From Hyphomicrobiales bacterium (GTDB lineage: Bacteria; Pseudomonadota; Alphaproteobacteria; Rhizobiales; Rhizobiaceae), in the NCBI GenBank assembly GCA_900469475.1, contig UBXG01000028.1, positions 1 to 64,000 of the forward strand: a stretch of 64,000 nucleotides of DNA. Reading direction: 5' to 3'. Below are positions 16,588 to 24,660 of this stretch, one piece after another. Below the pieces are notes generated by a model. The model worked only from the letters and a program-made list of their open reading frames with translations, searched no databases and was not told the origin of the DNA. Each line of letters begins with the position of its first letter. The first letter of the stretch is position 1. Both the position numbers and the translations under genes were made by a program.

Positions 16588-17838
16588 ATGAACCTGCATA
16601 TCGATCAAGCCAAGCGTATTCTCGTCGCCAACGACCGCGGCGGCTATACGGTTCCGACGGACCGGCTCTATCCCTTCCAATGGAACTGGGATTCCGCCTT
16701 TGTCGCCATGGGCTTCGTGCTCTACGATACGGACCGCGCCTATCGCGAACTGGAGCGGCTGATCGAGGGCCAGTGGACGGACGGAATGATCCCGCATATC
16801 GTCTTCCACCAGCCGAGTGATACCTATTTTCCAGGCCCGAGCGTCTGGCGCACTCGCCATACGATCCCCACCTCCGGCATTACCCAGCCGCCCGTTTTCG
16901 CCATCGCGCTCCGCAAGCTGCACGAAGCCACCGGCGACAAGACCCGCACCCTGCCGCTCTATGAGGCGGCCCTGAAATGGCATCGCTGGTGGTATGCGGC
17001 TCGCGACCCTGAGGGGACCGGCCTCGTTGCCCTGCTTCATCCCTGGGAAAGCGGCAGCGACAATTCTCCCGCATGGGACCTCGCGCTCGCGCGCGTTCCC
17101 ACCACTACCGACACGCCCGTCGTGCGCAAGGATACCGGCCATGTGAACGCTTTGATGCGCCCCCGCAACGAGGACTATCAGCGCTTCATCCACCTGGTTG
17201 ATACCTATGCCGCCTGCGACTGGGAGCCGGCCAGACAGTGGGCGAAGGCCCCCTTCAAGGTCGCCGAGATCCAGACCACCGCGATCCTGCTCAAGGCCGG
17301 CGAAGACCTCGAAGCGCTCGCCCACGAATTCGGCCGCATGGAAGACGCGTCCGAAATCGCCGCGCTCAATGAAAAAACTCGTAACGCGATCCTCGCCCAG
17401 TGGCGACCCAATCTGTCACGTTTCGTATCCCGCGATCTCGTTTCGGGCTGGGATATCGAGGCTCCGACACAGGCGGGCTTCATCCCGCTTCTGTCGCTCG
17501 ATCTCGACCAGGCGGTCGTCGGCGCTCTCGTCGATGAAATGAAGGCATGGTCCAAGGGGATGAAAGTCGCCTTCCCGACAGTAAAGCCCGGCGTCGCCAG
17601 CTGGGAGCCGAAACGCTACTGGCGCGGCCCGGCCTGGGCGATCATCAACTGGCTGCTGATCGACGGCCTGAAGCGCAACGGCCGGGTCGACGATGCCGAG
17701 AAGCTTCGCAAGTCGACCATCACGGCGATCGAGGCGGAGGGTTTTGCCGAATATTTCGACCCGGTCACCGGGGAGGGCTGCGGCGGCCTTGGCTTCTCCT
17801 GGACGGCTGCAGCTTATATGTGGCTCGTCGCATCATAA
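16588..17838 (+). CDS. GH63/MGH1-like glycoside hydrolase
   Basis: A 416-residue cytoplasmic (no signal peptide) glycosidase of the (alpha/alpha)6-barrel class that includes mannosylglycerate and glucosylglycerate hydrolases. Typical blocks are PFQWNWDSAF (near residue 29), WESGSDNSPAWD (near 152), WRGPAWAIINWLL (near 346) and TGEGCGGLGFSWTAA near the C-terminus. In the family an Asp in the middle block and a Glu in the C-terminal block act as acid and base; both positions are present. As the last gene of the importer operon (31 bp after the ATPase) it probably cleaves the imported compound. A trehalase-like activity is a possible alternative. Confidence 0.83.
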   Translation: MNLHIDQAKRILVANDRGGYTVPTDRLYPFQWNWDSAFVAMGFVLYDTDRAYRELERLIEGQWTDGMIPHIVFHQPSDTYFPGPSVWRTRHTIPTSGITQPPVFAIALRKLHEATGDKTRTLPLYEAALKWHRWWYAARDPEGTGLVALLHPWESGSDNSPAWDLALARVPTTTDTPVVRKDTGHVNALMRPRNEDYQRFIHLVDTYAACDWEPARQWAKAPFKVAEIQTTAILLKAGEDLEALAHEFGRMEDASEIAALNEKTRNAILAQWRPNLSRFVSRDLVSGWDIEAPTQAGFIPLLSLDLDQAVVGALVDEMKAWSKGMKVAFPTVKPGVASWEPKRYWRGPAWAIINWLLIDGLKRNGRVDDAEKLRKSTITAIEAEGFAEYFDPVTGEGCGGLGFSWTAAAYMWLVAS

Positions 17839-17928
17839 ATTTAGGTGCCGGTCGCGCTACGCATAAATCTTAGATTGTGCAAGAAAATCAAGGCAGTAGA
17901 AGAAGAGACACTCGCCGGAAAGCTGAAA

Positions 17929-18912
17929 TCAAGCTACCCCTACCAAGCCCGGCGAGGCGCGCAAGCGGGCTATGTCGCGCGCCGGCGGTTCTCCAAAGTG
18001 GCGCCGATATTCGCGAGTGAACTGCGACGGGCTTTCGTAACCCACGCGGAAGGCGGCGGTCGTGGCGTCGATGTCATCGACCAGCATCAGGCTGCGCGCG
18101 TCCTGGAGCCTTAGCTGCTTTTGGAATTGCAGCGGCGTCATCGCCGTCACGGCGCGAAAATGCTCGTGCAGGCTCGACGGACTCATGCCGACTTCCGCAG
18201 CAAGCTGCTCGATGCTGAACCGTTCCCGGAAGTTCTGCCCGATCCATGCAATGGCGCGGCCGACTTGGGCCACCCGTCCCTGGCTGGAGGTGATCTGGCG
18301 CATCCTCGCACCGTCCGGGCCTGCGAGCAGGCGATAGAGAATTTCCTGTTCAGTAAGCGGTCCGAGTATCGGCAACGCTGCCGGATCGTCGAGCAGCAGT
18401 AGCAGGCGCAGCACCGGATCGAGCAGACTAGCGCCGGCGTCGGACACTGTCTTGCCTATGGGCCGAGAGGGCACCCCCGGCGACGGCGGCACTTGCAACG
18501 CCAATTGTCCCAACATGACCGGATCGAAATCGAGGTACAGGCATAGATAGGGCTTATTAGGCGTCGCCTCGACCACCTGGCCCGTGACCGGCAGGTCGTA
18601 AGTCACGACCCCGTAACGGCCCGGTGCATATCTGAACACGCGGTCGCCCAGCGTAACCTCCTTTTGCCCTTGTGCGACAAGGCATAGTTGCGGCCGGTAT
18701 ACGTTCGGCATCGGCATCGTCACCGTGGAGGATCGAGCAAGCGTCACACGTTCGAGTGCGGTGGCGTGGAAGCCATCCTTCGAGACGTACCGGGCAATTA
18801 TCGCAGAGATTTCGGTCAGTATTTCCATGAGGCGGACCATCGCACGCGTGCGGGAGGGCAGCAAGGCGGATCGGCGCGGCTTCTGGAGGATTGGGCAGTA
18901 AATGCGGCGCAT
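17929..18912 (-). CDS. AraC-family transcriptional regulator
   Basis: A paralogue of the regulator at 991-1929, with the same N-terminal AraC-type sensor (about residues 45-210) and a C-terminal double helix-turn-helix (SIEQLAAEVGMSPSSLHEHF, then GYESPSQFTREYRRHFG). The full frame gives 327 residues, but alignment with the paralogue favours an internal start near 18828 or 18840, giving about 299-303. It is divergent from an aldo/keto reductase gene 90 bp away. By analogy with YqhC and its AKR target, I infer that it controls that reductase in response to aldehydes or similar electrophiles. Confidence 0.88.
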   Translation of the reverse strand: MRRIYCPILQKPRRSALLPSRTRAMVRLMEILTEISAIIARYVSKDGFHATALERVTLARSSTVTMPMPNVYRPQLCLVAQGQKEVTLGDRVFRYAPGRYGVVTYDLPVTGQVVEATPNKPYLCLYLDFDPVMLGQLALQVPPSPGVPSRPIGKTVSDAGASLLDPVLRLLLLLDDPAALPILGPLTEQEILYRLLAGPDGARMRQITSSQGRVAQVGRAIAWIGQNFRERFSIEQLAAEVGMSPSSLHEHFRAVTAMTPLQFQKQLRLQDARSLMLVDDIDATTAAFRVGYESPSQFTREYRRHFGEPPARDIARLRASPGLVGVA

Positions 18913-19002
18913 CGGGCTAACGGTTCGGCGTCGCCACCCATCATAGTGTCTGCAGCGCCTGAGTCACAGCGAACCTGGCTGCAGAACAAGTATGGAGCAA
19001 AC

Positions 19003-19956
19003 ATGACAATCGATAATCTGAGGACCGCCATGGTCGCACTGGGCACCTGGGCCTGGGGCGACAGCGGCGAGGCTGGCGACGGCTACTTCGGCAGCCGCCT
19101 CACTCAGGCTAGCCTCGAAGAGGTCGCGGAAAAGGCGCATGCGGCCGGCTTTACGCTGTGGGATACCGCCATGGTATACGGCATGGGCCGTTCAGAGACC
19201 ACGCTCGGGAAGATACTGGAGCGCTACGCTCGCAGCGACTACCAGCTCTCCACGAAGTTCACCCCGCAAGCGGCAGGGACCAGTGATGATCCGGTGGCGG
19301 ACATGCTGGAACAAAGCCTGGCGCGCCTCGGCACCGACTACATCGACCTCTACTGGATTCACAATCCAGCCGATGTGGCGCGGTGGACCCCGCACCTGAT
19401 ACCGTTGCTGAAGAGTGGAAAGGTCAAACATGTCGGTGTTTCGAATCACAACCTGAGCGAAATCGAGCTCGCCAACCGGATCCTCGGGGAAGCCGGATTC
19501 CGGGTTGAAGCCATCCAGAACCACTACAGTCTTCTTTACCGCAGCTCCGAGCAAGCTGGCATTCTGGATTACTGCCGCAACCGAGGTATTCCGTTCTTCG
19601 CCTACATGGTGCTTGAGCAGGGCGCCCTGACCGGCAAGTACAGTCCGGAGAACCTGCTGCCTAAAGGAAGCAGACGGGCGGAGGCTTACAATGGCATGCT
19701 GCCTCAGCTGAAGGCGCTGACGGATAAGCTCGCTTCGATCGGAGAGAAGCAGGGTGCGGCAGCGCCCGATGTCGCGACGGCATGGGCCATCGCCAAGGGC
19801 ACGACGCCGATCATCGGCGTCACCAAGCCCCATCATGTCGATGGTCTGATCCGAGCCGGCAGCATCACCCTTACCGACGCCGACATTGCGGAGCTGGAGG
19901 CTCTCGCTGACGCCACTGACGTGAGCACCCGCGGCTGGTGGGAAAAAGAGATGTAA
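19003..19956 (+). CDS. Aldo/keto reductase
   Basis: A 317-residue NADPH-dependent (alpha/beta)8-barrel oxidoreductase. The catalytic tetrad is visible: Asp and Tyr in WDTAMVYG (about residues 48-55), Lys in STKF (about 84) and His in YWIHNP (about 122). The C-terminal cofactor segment (TPIIGVTKPHH, about 266) is also typical. ATG 19003 follows a GGAG site. The longer frame back to 18688 runs through the divergent regulator and is not used. It probably reduces an aldehyde or ketone under control of the neighbouring AraC regulator. Confidence 0.93.
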   Translation: MTIDNLRTAMVALGTWAWGDSGEAGDGYFGSRLTQASLEEVAEKAHAAGFTLWDTAMVYGMGRSETTLGKILERYARSDYQLSTKFTPQAAGTSDDPVADMLEQSLARLGTDYIDLYWIHNPADVARWTPHLIPLLKSGKVKHVGVSNHNLSEIELANRILGEAGFRVEAIQNHYSLLYRSSEQAGILDYCRNRGIPFFAYMVLEQGALTGKYSPENLLPKGSRRAEAYNGMLPQLKALTDKLASIGEKQGAAAPDVATAWAIAKGTTPIIGVTKPHHVDGLIRAGSITLTDADIAELEALADATDVSTRGWWEKEM

Positions 19957-19997
19957 GCCTGCAGCGCCGCTGTCCGAAGATTTTGGAGCCGCTCGAA

Positions 19998-20052
19998 GGC
20001 GCTCTTCGCTCGCACTGAAGAGGTCTTGGTGCGAGCGGCCTACATAGGCCGC
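19998..20052. repeat. 26-bp repeat copy and an adjacent perfect hairpin
   Basis: Positions 19998-20023 match 4248-4273 at 24 of 26 bases (shared core TTCGCTCGCACTGAAGAGG). Just beyond, GCGGCCTA (20035-20042) is exactly complementary to TAGGCCGC (20045-20052). The region separates the converging AKR and MFS genes and may end transcription on one or both strands, though neither side has a clear T-run. Confidence 0.5.
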
Positions 20053-20073
20053 AGCAATCGATGGCAGCAAGAT

Positions 20074-21297
20074 CTATTCAGCTGCCACCACATGCCTGCT
20101 CTTCAGCACTGCGATCGAAAGGAGAAGCACGATGGCCGAGCAGATGGCGATGACGACCACCATCGGTCTCGCCGTACCGTCCATAAACATACCGCCGATG
20201 CCAACCACCAGCGCCGATGTCATGAACTGAACCGTCCCCATCATCGCCGAGGCCGTGCCAGCGATGCGGCCATGGTGTTCAAGCGCCAGCACCGCCGCAT
20301 TCGGCACGATCATTCCAAGGAAAGCGTAGCCCGCAAACAGGAAGGCCGCCATAATGTCGAGGCGGTCGACGCCACCGGCCATCACGACAGCCAGCGCCAA
20401 CATCGTCAGCGCATAACCGGAAACCGCACCGCGGATCACCTTGCGCAGACCGATCCGGCGGGCAAGCCAGCCGTTCATCTGCGACATGCCGATGAAGCCA
20501 ACGGCATTCACCGAAAACACCATGCTGTAAAAGCTCGGAGAGAGCCCATAATGGCCGATGAGTACGAAGGAGGAGTTGGCGACATAGATCATGTAGCTCG
20601 ACATGCCGAAGGAGGCCATCAGCACCAGACCGAGATAGTACGGGTCCTTAAGGAGTGTTCCATAGGCCTTCAATGCCCCGCCGAGGCTGCTTTCACTGCG
20701 AGCCGCAACCGGCCGGGTTTCCTCGAGGAAAAAGCGGCCCGCGACGAAGCCGACAACGCCGGCGAAGACCATGACCCAAAAGATCAGTCGCCAGTTTCCG
20801 AACATTGTCACGATGCTGCCCGCGAGCGGAGCCAGAATCGGTGAGATACTGAAGACCAGCATAAGCCGCGACATCAGTTGCGCGGCGGCCGCCCCCGTAT
20901 GCAGGTCGCGCACGATGGCGCGGGCAATCACGACACCGGCACAGGCGCCTGTGCCCTGAATGAAACGGAAGGCGACCAGCCAGCCAATATCGGTGGAGAG
21001 CGCGCAGCCGATCGCGCCGATGATATAGAGCACCAGACCGACATACAGAGGCCGCTTGCGGCCAAACATATCCGACAATGGACCATAGACGATCTGCGAC
21101 ACGGCCATGGCGGCGAAGAAGGAGATCAGGCTTGCCTGAACTGCATGGGTGTCGGCGCGAAGATCCAGGCTGATCGTCGGCAACGCAGGTAAATACATGT
21201 CGAGGGCAAAGAGACCCACGGCTGAAAGAATGCCAAGGACGATGGCATGGTGGGAGCCGCCGGCCCCGAGGGATGAAACGGAATCCTTGCTCTGCAC
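20074..21297 (-). CDS. MFS efflux transporter, Bcr/CflA type
   Basis: A 407-residue inner-membrane drug:proton antiporter with 12 predicted helices. The N-terminal LFALDMYLPALPTI is characteristic of the Bcr/CflA subgroup. The loop-2/3 motif GPLSDMFGRKRPL (about residues 73-85) and the antiporter motif region (RFIQGTGACAGVVIARAIVRD) are present. It would export a toxic compound. A TetR regulator is divergent, with an 18-bp palindrome between them, so the pair is a self-contained inducible efflux module. Confidence 0.93.
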   Translation of the reverse strand: MQSKDSVSSLGAGGSHHAIVLGILSAVGLFALDMYLPALPTISLDLRADTHAVQASLISFFAAMAVSQIVYGPLSDMFGRKRPLYVGLVLYIIGAIGCALSTDIGWLVAFRFIQGTGACAGVVIARAIVRDLHTGAAAAQLMSRLMLVFSISPILAPLAGSIVTMFGNWRLIFWVMVFAGVVGFVAGRFFLEETRPVAARSESSLGGALKAYGTLLKDPYYLGLVLMASFGMSSYMIYVANSSFVLIGHYGLSPSFYSMVFSVNAVGFIGMSQMNGWLARRIGLRKVIRGAVSGYALTMLALAVVMAGGVDRLDIMAAFLFAGYAFLGMIVPNAAVLALEHHGRIAGTASAMMGTVQFMTSALVVGIGGMFMDGTARPMVVVIAICSAIVLLLSIAVLKSRHVVAAE

Positions 21298-21446
21298 GGA
21301 AGAAACCTTTCCCGCACACCATTCCCCGGACGAAACAAAGTCTCATACAAAAAGCATGTGACGGGGATTGAGTGGGCGATTATAGATGGGACAGCGGAAA
21401 GACGGAGATGGTTCCAACGCATGGCCCGTCATTCCTGTAAAATATT

Positions 21447-21464
21447 TTGGACAGTATTGTCCAA
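21447..21464. promoter_or_regulatory. TetR operator in the MFS/TetR divergent promoter
   Basis: TTGGACA-GTAT-TGTCCAA is a perfect 7-bp-arm palindrome located 27 bp before the TetR ATG and 150 bp before the MFS start. It overlaps where the regulator's own promoter should be, which suits autorepression. Confidence 0.75.
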
Positions 21465-21490
21465 TTGGTCAAGTCCTATATGGTGGTGTC

Positions 21491-22183
21491 ATGAAAACTT
21501 CGCCCGCAGCGGTTTCTTCCGAGACAGAGAGTCCGCCCGCCACCAGCAAACGGCAGGCAATCCTGACTGCGGCCGCAGACGTTTTTGCCGAAGACGGGTT
21601 TGCGGCGGCGAGCATCGATGCCATCGCAGCACGAGCCGGCGTGTCCCGTCAGACGGTGTACAATCAACTCGGCGACAAGGATAATCTGTTCAAGGTTGTA
21701 GTTGCGGAGATCACCGAGAAGTCGAGCGCCGACTTCTTTCGGGTGTTGGACACATTTCCCGTGGCGCCTATCGATCTGGAAACGGAGCTGACGGAGTTCT
21801 CAGCGCGGCTCCTGCGCAAGGCGGTCTGCGATCCGAATGGCCGCTGGCTACGCAAGCTCGTCGAGACCGAGGGCGGCAGATTTCCCGAATTGTTCGAGAC
21901 CTGGAAGGAATACGGACCGGGCAAGAAATACCCCGCCATCGCGGCCCGCCTGGCGCAGCTCGCGCTCGCTGGTCATCTCGACATAGAGGATCCGGCACTT
22001 GCCGCGCGCCAGTATATGGCGCTGCTCGCAACAGATCTGCGGATCAACCAACAGATCGGCCGTCAAACTCCAGAGGAAGAAGTCGACCGTATGGCAAGAG
22101 AGGCAACGAAGACCTTTTTGCGCGCATTCGCCAAGCGCCAAGCACCGGGTGTCGGCTCCGCTCCTGTGACTAACGCCGAGTAG
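21491..22183 (+). CDS. TetR-family transcriptional regulator
   Basis: A 230-residue repressor. Residues about 17-63 carry the TetR helix-turn-helix (RQAILTAAADVFAEDGFAAA, then IAARAGVSRQTVYNQLGDK). The rest is an all-helical ligand domain of the AefR-like type. ATG 21491 is preferred over an upstream frame that would run through the palindromic operator. It faces the Bcr/CflA efflux gene and probably represses it until a toxic ligand binds. A hairpin with a T-run at 22275-22305 may end its transcript. Confidence 0.92.
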   Translation: MKTSPAAVSSETESPPATSKRQAILTAAADVFAEDGFAAASIDAIAARAGVSRQTVYNQLGDKDNLFKVVVAEITEKSSADFFRVLDTFPVAPIDLETELTEFSARLLRKAVCDPNGRWLRKLVETEGGRFPELFETWKEYGPGKKYPAIAARLAQLALAGHLDIEDPALAARQYMALLATDLRINQQIGRQTPEEEVDRMAREATKTFLRAFAKRQAPGVGSAPVTNAE

Positions 22184-22274
22184 TTTTCGAAAGCTCTTGA
22201 AGGGAATAGACCAGCGACGCTGTTGTTGCAAAAACCGTCCGCTCGAGTTTCCTCAATATCGGCGCATTGATACC

Positions 22275-22305
22275 GCCGACGGTTAACATGGTAGCGTCGG
22301 CTTTT
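22275..22305 (+). terminator. Probable terminator after the TetR gene
   Basis: GCCGACG (22275-22281) pairs with CGTCGGC (22295-22301) around a 13-base loop, followed by TTTT. The loop is rather large and the T-run short, so strength is uncertain. Confidence 0.5.
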
Positions 22306-22373
22306 GGGAAAGAGCCATTGCGGGCTTTTCGGCCGAATGGGGACGCATTGCTGCCCTCGGATACCGATCTAAT

Positions 22374-22952
22374 TTAAGTCATTCCCTTCTTGCCATCATC
22401 GCCAGACCGACTTGTCAGGATGGCGCTTGTAATAAGGTGGACAAGATGGTCCGCCCGTGGCGCGAATGAGGGTTGGTCGGCCGCCCAGCCAAGAGCCGTT
22501 ATCAGAGCGAACAGGTCGTCCCCATTCATATCGACTCGCGCTGTTCCCTCACCCTGAGCACGGAGCAGTAGTCGCGCGCCTGCCGAGTGCACCGCTGCGC
22601 ACGAAGCATAAAGAGCGGAGTCGGGGTTCGTGTGGGCGGCCGCCATCATGGCGACAACGCCCCTAGAGCTTTGGGTGAATTCCACCAATTTTCGAAACCA
22701 GGAGAGAAGCGCTTCGTCGGCCGAAGTCGACCGTTCGAGTTCGGCTGCCCTCTGCGTCAGTGAGTCCAGATGAGTACACAGCAGCGCTTCGAACAACGCC
22801 TCTCGCGTCGGGAAATGACGGAGCAGCGTGGCCAACCCGACGCCGGCCCGGCGGGCAATGTCACGCATCGACGCGTCCACGCCATGCTCGGCAACAACGT
22901 CACGCGCGACGGTGAGAATTTGGCTGCGATTTTTTTCTGCGTCGGCTCGCAT
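22374..22952 (-). CDS. TetR-family transcriptional regulator
   Basis: A 192-residue regulator. The N-terminal helix-turn-helix spans about residues 8-55 (SQILTVARDVVAEHGVDASM, then IARRAGVGLATLLRHFPTRE). The C-terminal helical domain is of the common TetR type found near SDR genes. It is divergent from an operon of two SDR enzymes and an NAD(P)-binding protein. The 140-bp gap between them holds three copies of a GGATCGnCGATCC-like palindrome, so binding there to repress itself and the operon is a strong inference. Confidence 0.92.
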   Translation of the reverse strand: MRADAEKNRSQILTVARDVVAEHGVDASMRDIARRAGVGLATLLRHFPTREALFEALLCTHLDSLTQRAAELERSTSADEALLSWFRKLVEFTQSSRGVVAMMAAAHTNPDSALYASCAAVHSAGARLLLRAQGEGTARVDMNGDDLFALITALGWAADQPSFAPRADHLVHLITSAILTSRSGDDGKKGMT

Positions 22953-22969
22953 GGACTACCTTGTTAAAT

Positions 22970-23027
22970 GGATCGCCGATCCATATATGTGGATCGGCGA
23001 TCCGGTTACGAAGCGGATCGATGATCC
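22970..23027. promoter_or_regulatory. Array of three palindromic TetR operators
   Basis: GGATCGCCGATCC (22970-22982) and GGATCGGCGATCC (22991-23003) are perfect six-plus-six palindromes with one central base. GGATCGATGATCC (23015-23027) is a near-perfect third copy. The starts are 21 and 24 bp apart. The array lies 17 bp before the TetR start on one side and 65 bp before the SDR start on the other. Confidence 0.88.
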
Positions 23028-23091
23028 ACTGAGGTAGCGTCCGTCTGCGCAGATGGCAACAGGCGCTCTCCGACGCGACAAAGGAAAAGTC

Positions 23092-23826
23092 ATGGGAAAG
23101 CTTGAGGGAAAGACCGCCGTGATCACTGGCGGCGCCACCGGTATCGGCCTTGCCGCCGCAAGGCGCTTTATCGAAGAGGGTGCCTTCGTCTTCATTTATG
23201 GCCGTCGGCAGCAAGCACTCGATGCGGCTGTGGCCGAGCTTGGGCCTAACGCCCGCGCAGTGAAGGGCTCGGTTTCCGATGAAGCCGATCTCGACCGGCT
23301 CTATGCGGCGGTGAAGGCCGAGCGCGGAACCCTCGACATCGTGTTCGCCAATGCTGGAACAGGAAGCCCGCTTCCTCTCGGCCAGATCACCGCCGCGCAT
23401 ATCGACGAAACCTTCGACACCAATGTGAAGGGCACGATCTTCACGGTCCAGAAGGCGCTACCGCTGATGAGCAACGGCGGTTCGATCATCCTGACCGGAT
23501 CGAGCGCCGGCACCACGGGCGCCCCCGCATTCAGCGCCTACAGCGCGAGCAAGGCAGCGGTACGCAATCTCGCGCGGACCTGGGCCGAGGACCTGAAGGG
23601 CACCGGTATCCGCGTAAACGTGCTGTCGCCCGGCGCGACGGCGACCGAACTTGCGAAGGAAGCGCTTGGGGAGGAGGGCCAGAAGGCCTACGGCGCGATG
23701 ACACCACTCCAGCGCATGGCCGATCCGGCTGAAATCGGAGCGGTGGCTGCCTTTCTCGCTTCCTCGGACAGCAGCTTCATGACCGCTAGCGAGGTCGCCG
23801 CCGACGGCGGCCTGGCGCAAATCTGA
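23092..23826 (+). CDS. SDR-family oxidoreductase
   Basis: A 244-residue classical short-chain dehydrogenase with cofactor motif TGGATGIG (about 11-18), NAG (FANAG, about 88-92), a catalytic serine in TGSSAG (about 138-143) and YxxxK in YSASK (about 154-158). ATG 23092 follows an AAAGGAAAAG ribosome-binding site and gives normal family length. It is the first gene of a three-gene operon and is clearly paralogous to the next gene (about 50 bp downstream), pointing to a local duplication. The substrate is unknown. Confidence 0.93.
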   Translation: MGKLEGKTAVITGGATGIGLAAARRFIEEGAFVFIYGRRQQALDAAVAELGPNARAVKGSVSDEADLDRLYAAVKAERGTLDIVFANAGTGSPLPLGQITAAHIDETFDTNVKGTIFTVQKALPLMSNGGSIILTGSSAGTTGAPAFSAYSASKAAVRNLARTWAEDLKGTGIRVNVLSPGATATELAKEALGEEGQKAYGAMTPLQRMADPAEIGAVAAFLASSDSSFMTASEVAADGGLAQI

Positions 23827-23876
23827 CCCCGGCGCGGTTCCGTGCCTATCTCACACACAACGAAGGACAAAAGATT

Positions 23877-24629
23877 ATGAATGCACTCGAAGGTAAAATC
23901 GCAGTCATCACGGGCGGAAGCAGCGGGATCGGCTTGGCCACAGCCAAGCGTTTCGTGGAGGAAGGTGCGCAGGTCGTGATTATCGGGCGACGCGAGAAAG
24001 CCTTACAAGAGGCCGCCGCCTTTATCGGGAAAAACGTGACGACGGTCGTGGGCGACGTCTCGCGCTTGGAAGATCTGGACCGGCTCTACGCCATCGTGAA
24101 GGAGAAACATGGTCACATCAACATTCTCTTCGCAAACGCGGGCGCAGGCACGGTCGCACCACTCGCGGCAGCTACTGAGGCTCATTTTGACCAGACCTTT
24201 GATGTGAATGTTAAGGGGCTGTTTTTTACCGTACAAAAGGCCCTTCCTCTCTTCAAGGACGGCGGATCGATTATCCTGAACTCTTCGGTCTCGAACGTGA
24301 TGGGGCTGCCAGCGTTCAGCGCCTACGCAGCAAGCAAGGCGGCTGTTCGCAGCTTCTCGCGGTCCTGGACCCTGGAGCTGAAGGATCGCAATATCCGCGT
24401 CAATACGATGAGCCCTGGCGCGATCGAGACTCCCGCCTTGGCGACAACGACCGGCCTCACCGCAGAGCAAGCCGAGGAGGCAGTCGCCCAGTTTGCGTCT
24501 CAGATCCCAATGGGTCGCAGGGGCAAGCCAGAGGAAATCGCAGCCGCCCTCACCTTCCTCGCCTCCGATGAAAGCTCCTACATCACCGGTATAGATCTCG
24601 CCGTCGATGGCGGTTGGGCGCAGGTCTGA
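23877..24629 (+). CDS. SDR-family oxidoreductase (tandem paralogue)
   Basis: A 250-residue short-chain dehydrogenase with TGGSSGIG (about 12-19), FANAG (about 89-93), NSSVSN with the catalytic serine (about 140) and YAASK (about 155-159). It shares the same unusual segment FTVQKALPL with the preceding SDR, so the two are tandem duplicates that have diverged. It is transcribed in the same operon under the neighbouring TetR regulator. Having two paralogues with an F420-reductase-like protein suggests related reductions of one class of xenobiotic or carbonyl compound. Confidence 0.93.
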   Translation: MNALEGKIAVITGGSSGIGLATAKRFVEEGAQVVIIGRREKALQEAAAFIGKNVTTVVGDVSRLEDLDRLYAIVKEKHGHINILFANAGAGTVAPLAAATEAHFDQTFDVNVKGLFFTVQKALPLFKDGGSIILNSSVSNVMGLPAFSAYAASKAAVRSFSRSWTLELKDRNIRVNTMSPGAIETPALATTTGLTAEQAEEAVAQFASQIPMGRRGKPEEIAAALTFLASDESSYITGIDLAVDGGWAQV

Positions 24630-24660
24630 GCCAACGTCAACACAGGATAGGAAAAGCATT

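Noticed and set aside
20026..20844. A 272-codon plus-strand frame rich in His and Arg
   Set aside because: It is antisense to the Bcr/CflA transporter, whose membrane helices are evident.
22970..23027. Repeated GGATCG units considered as a CRISPR or VNTR array
   Set aside because: There are only three units, each is a short palindrome, and the location in a divergent promoter fits operators far better. No CRISPR-like spacing or cas gene is present.
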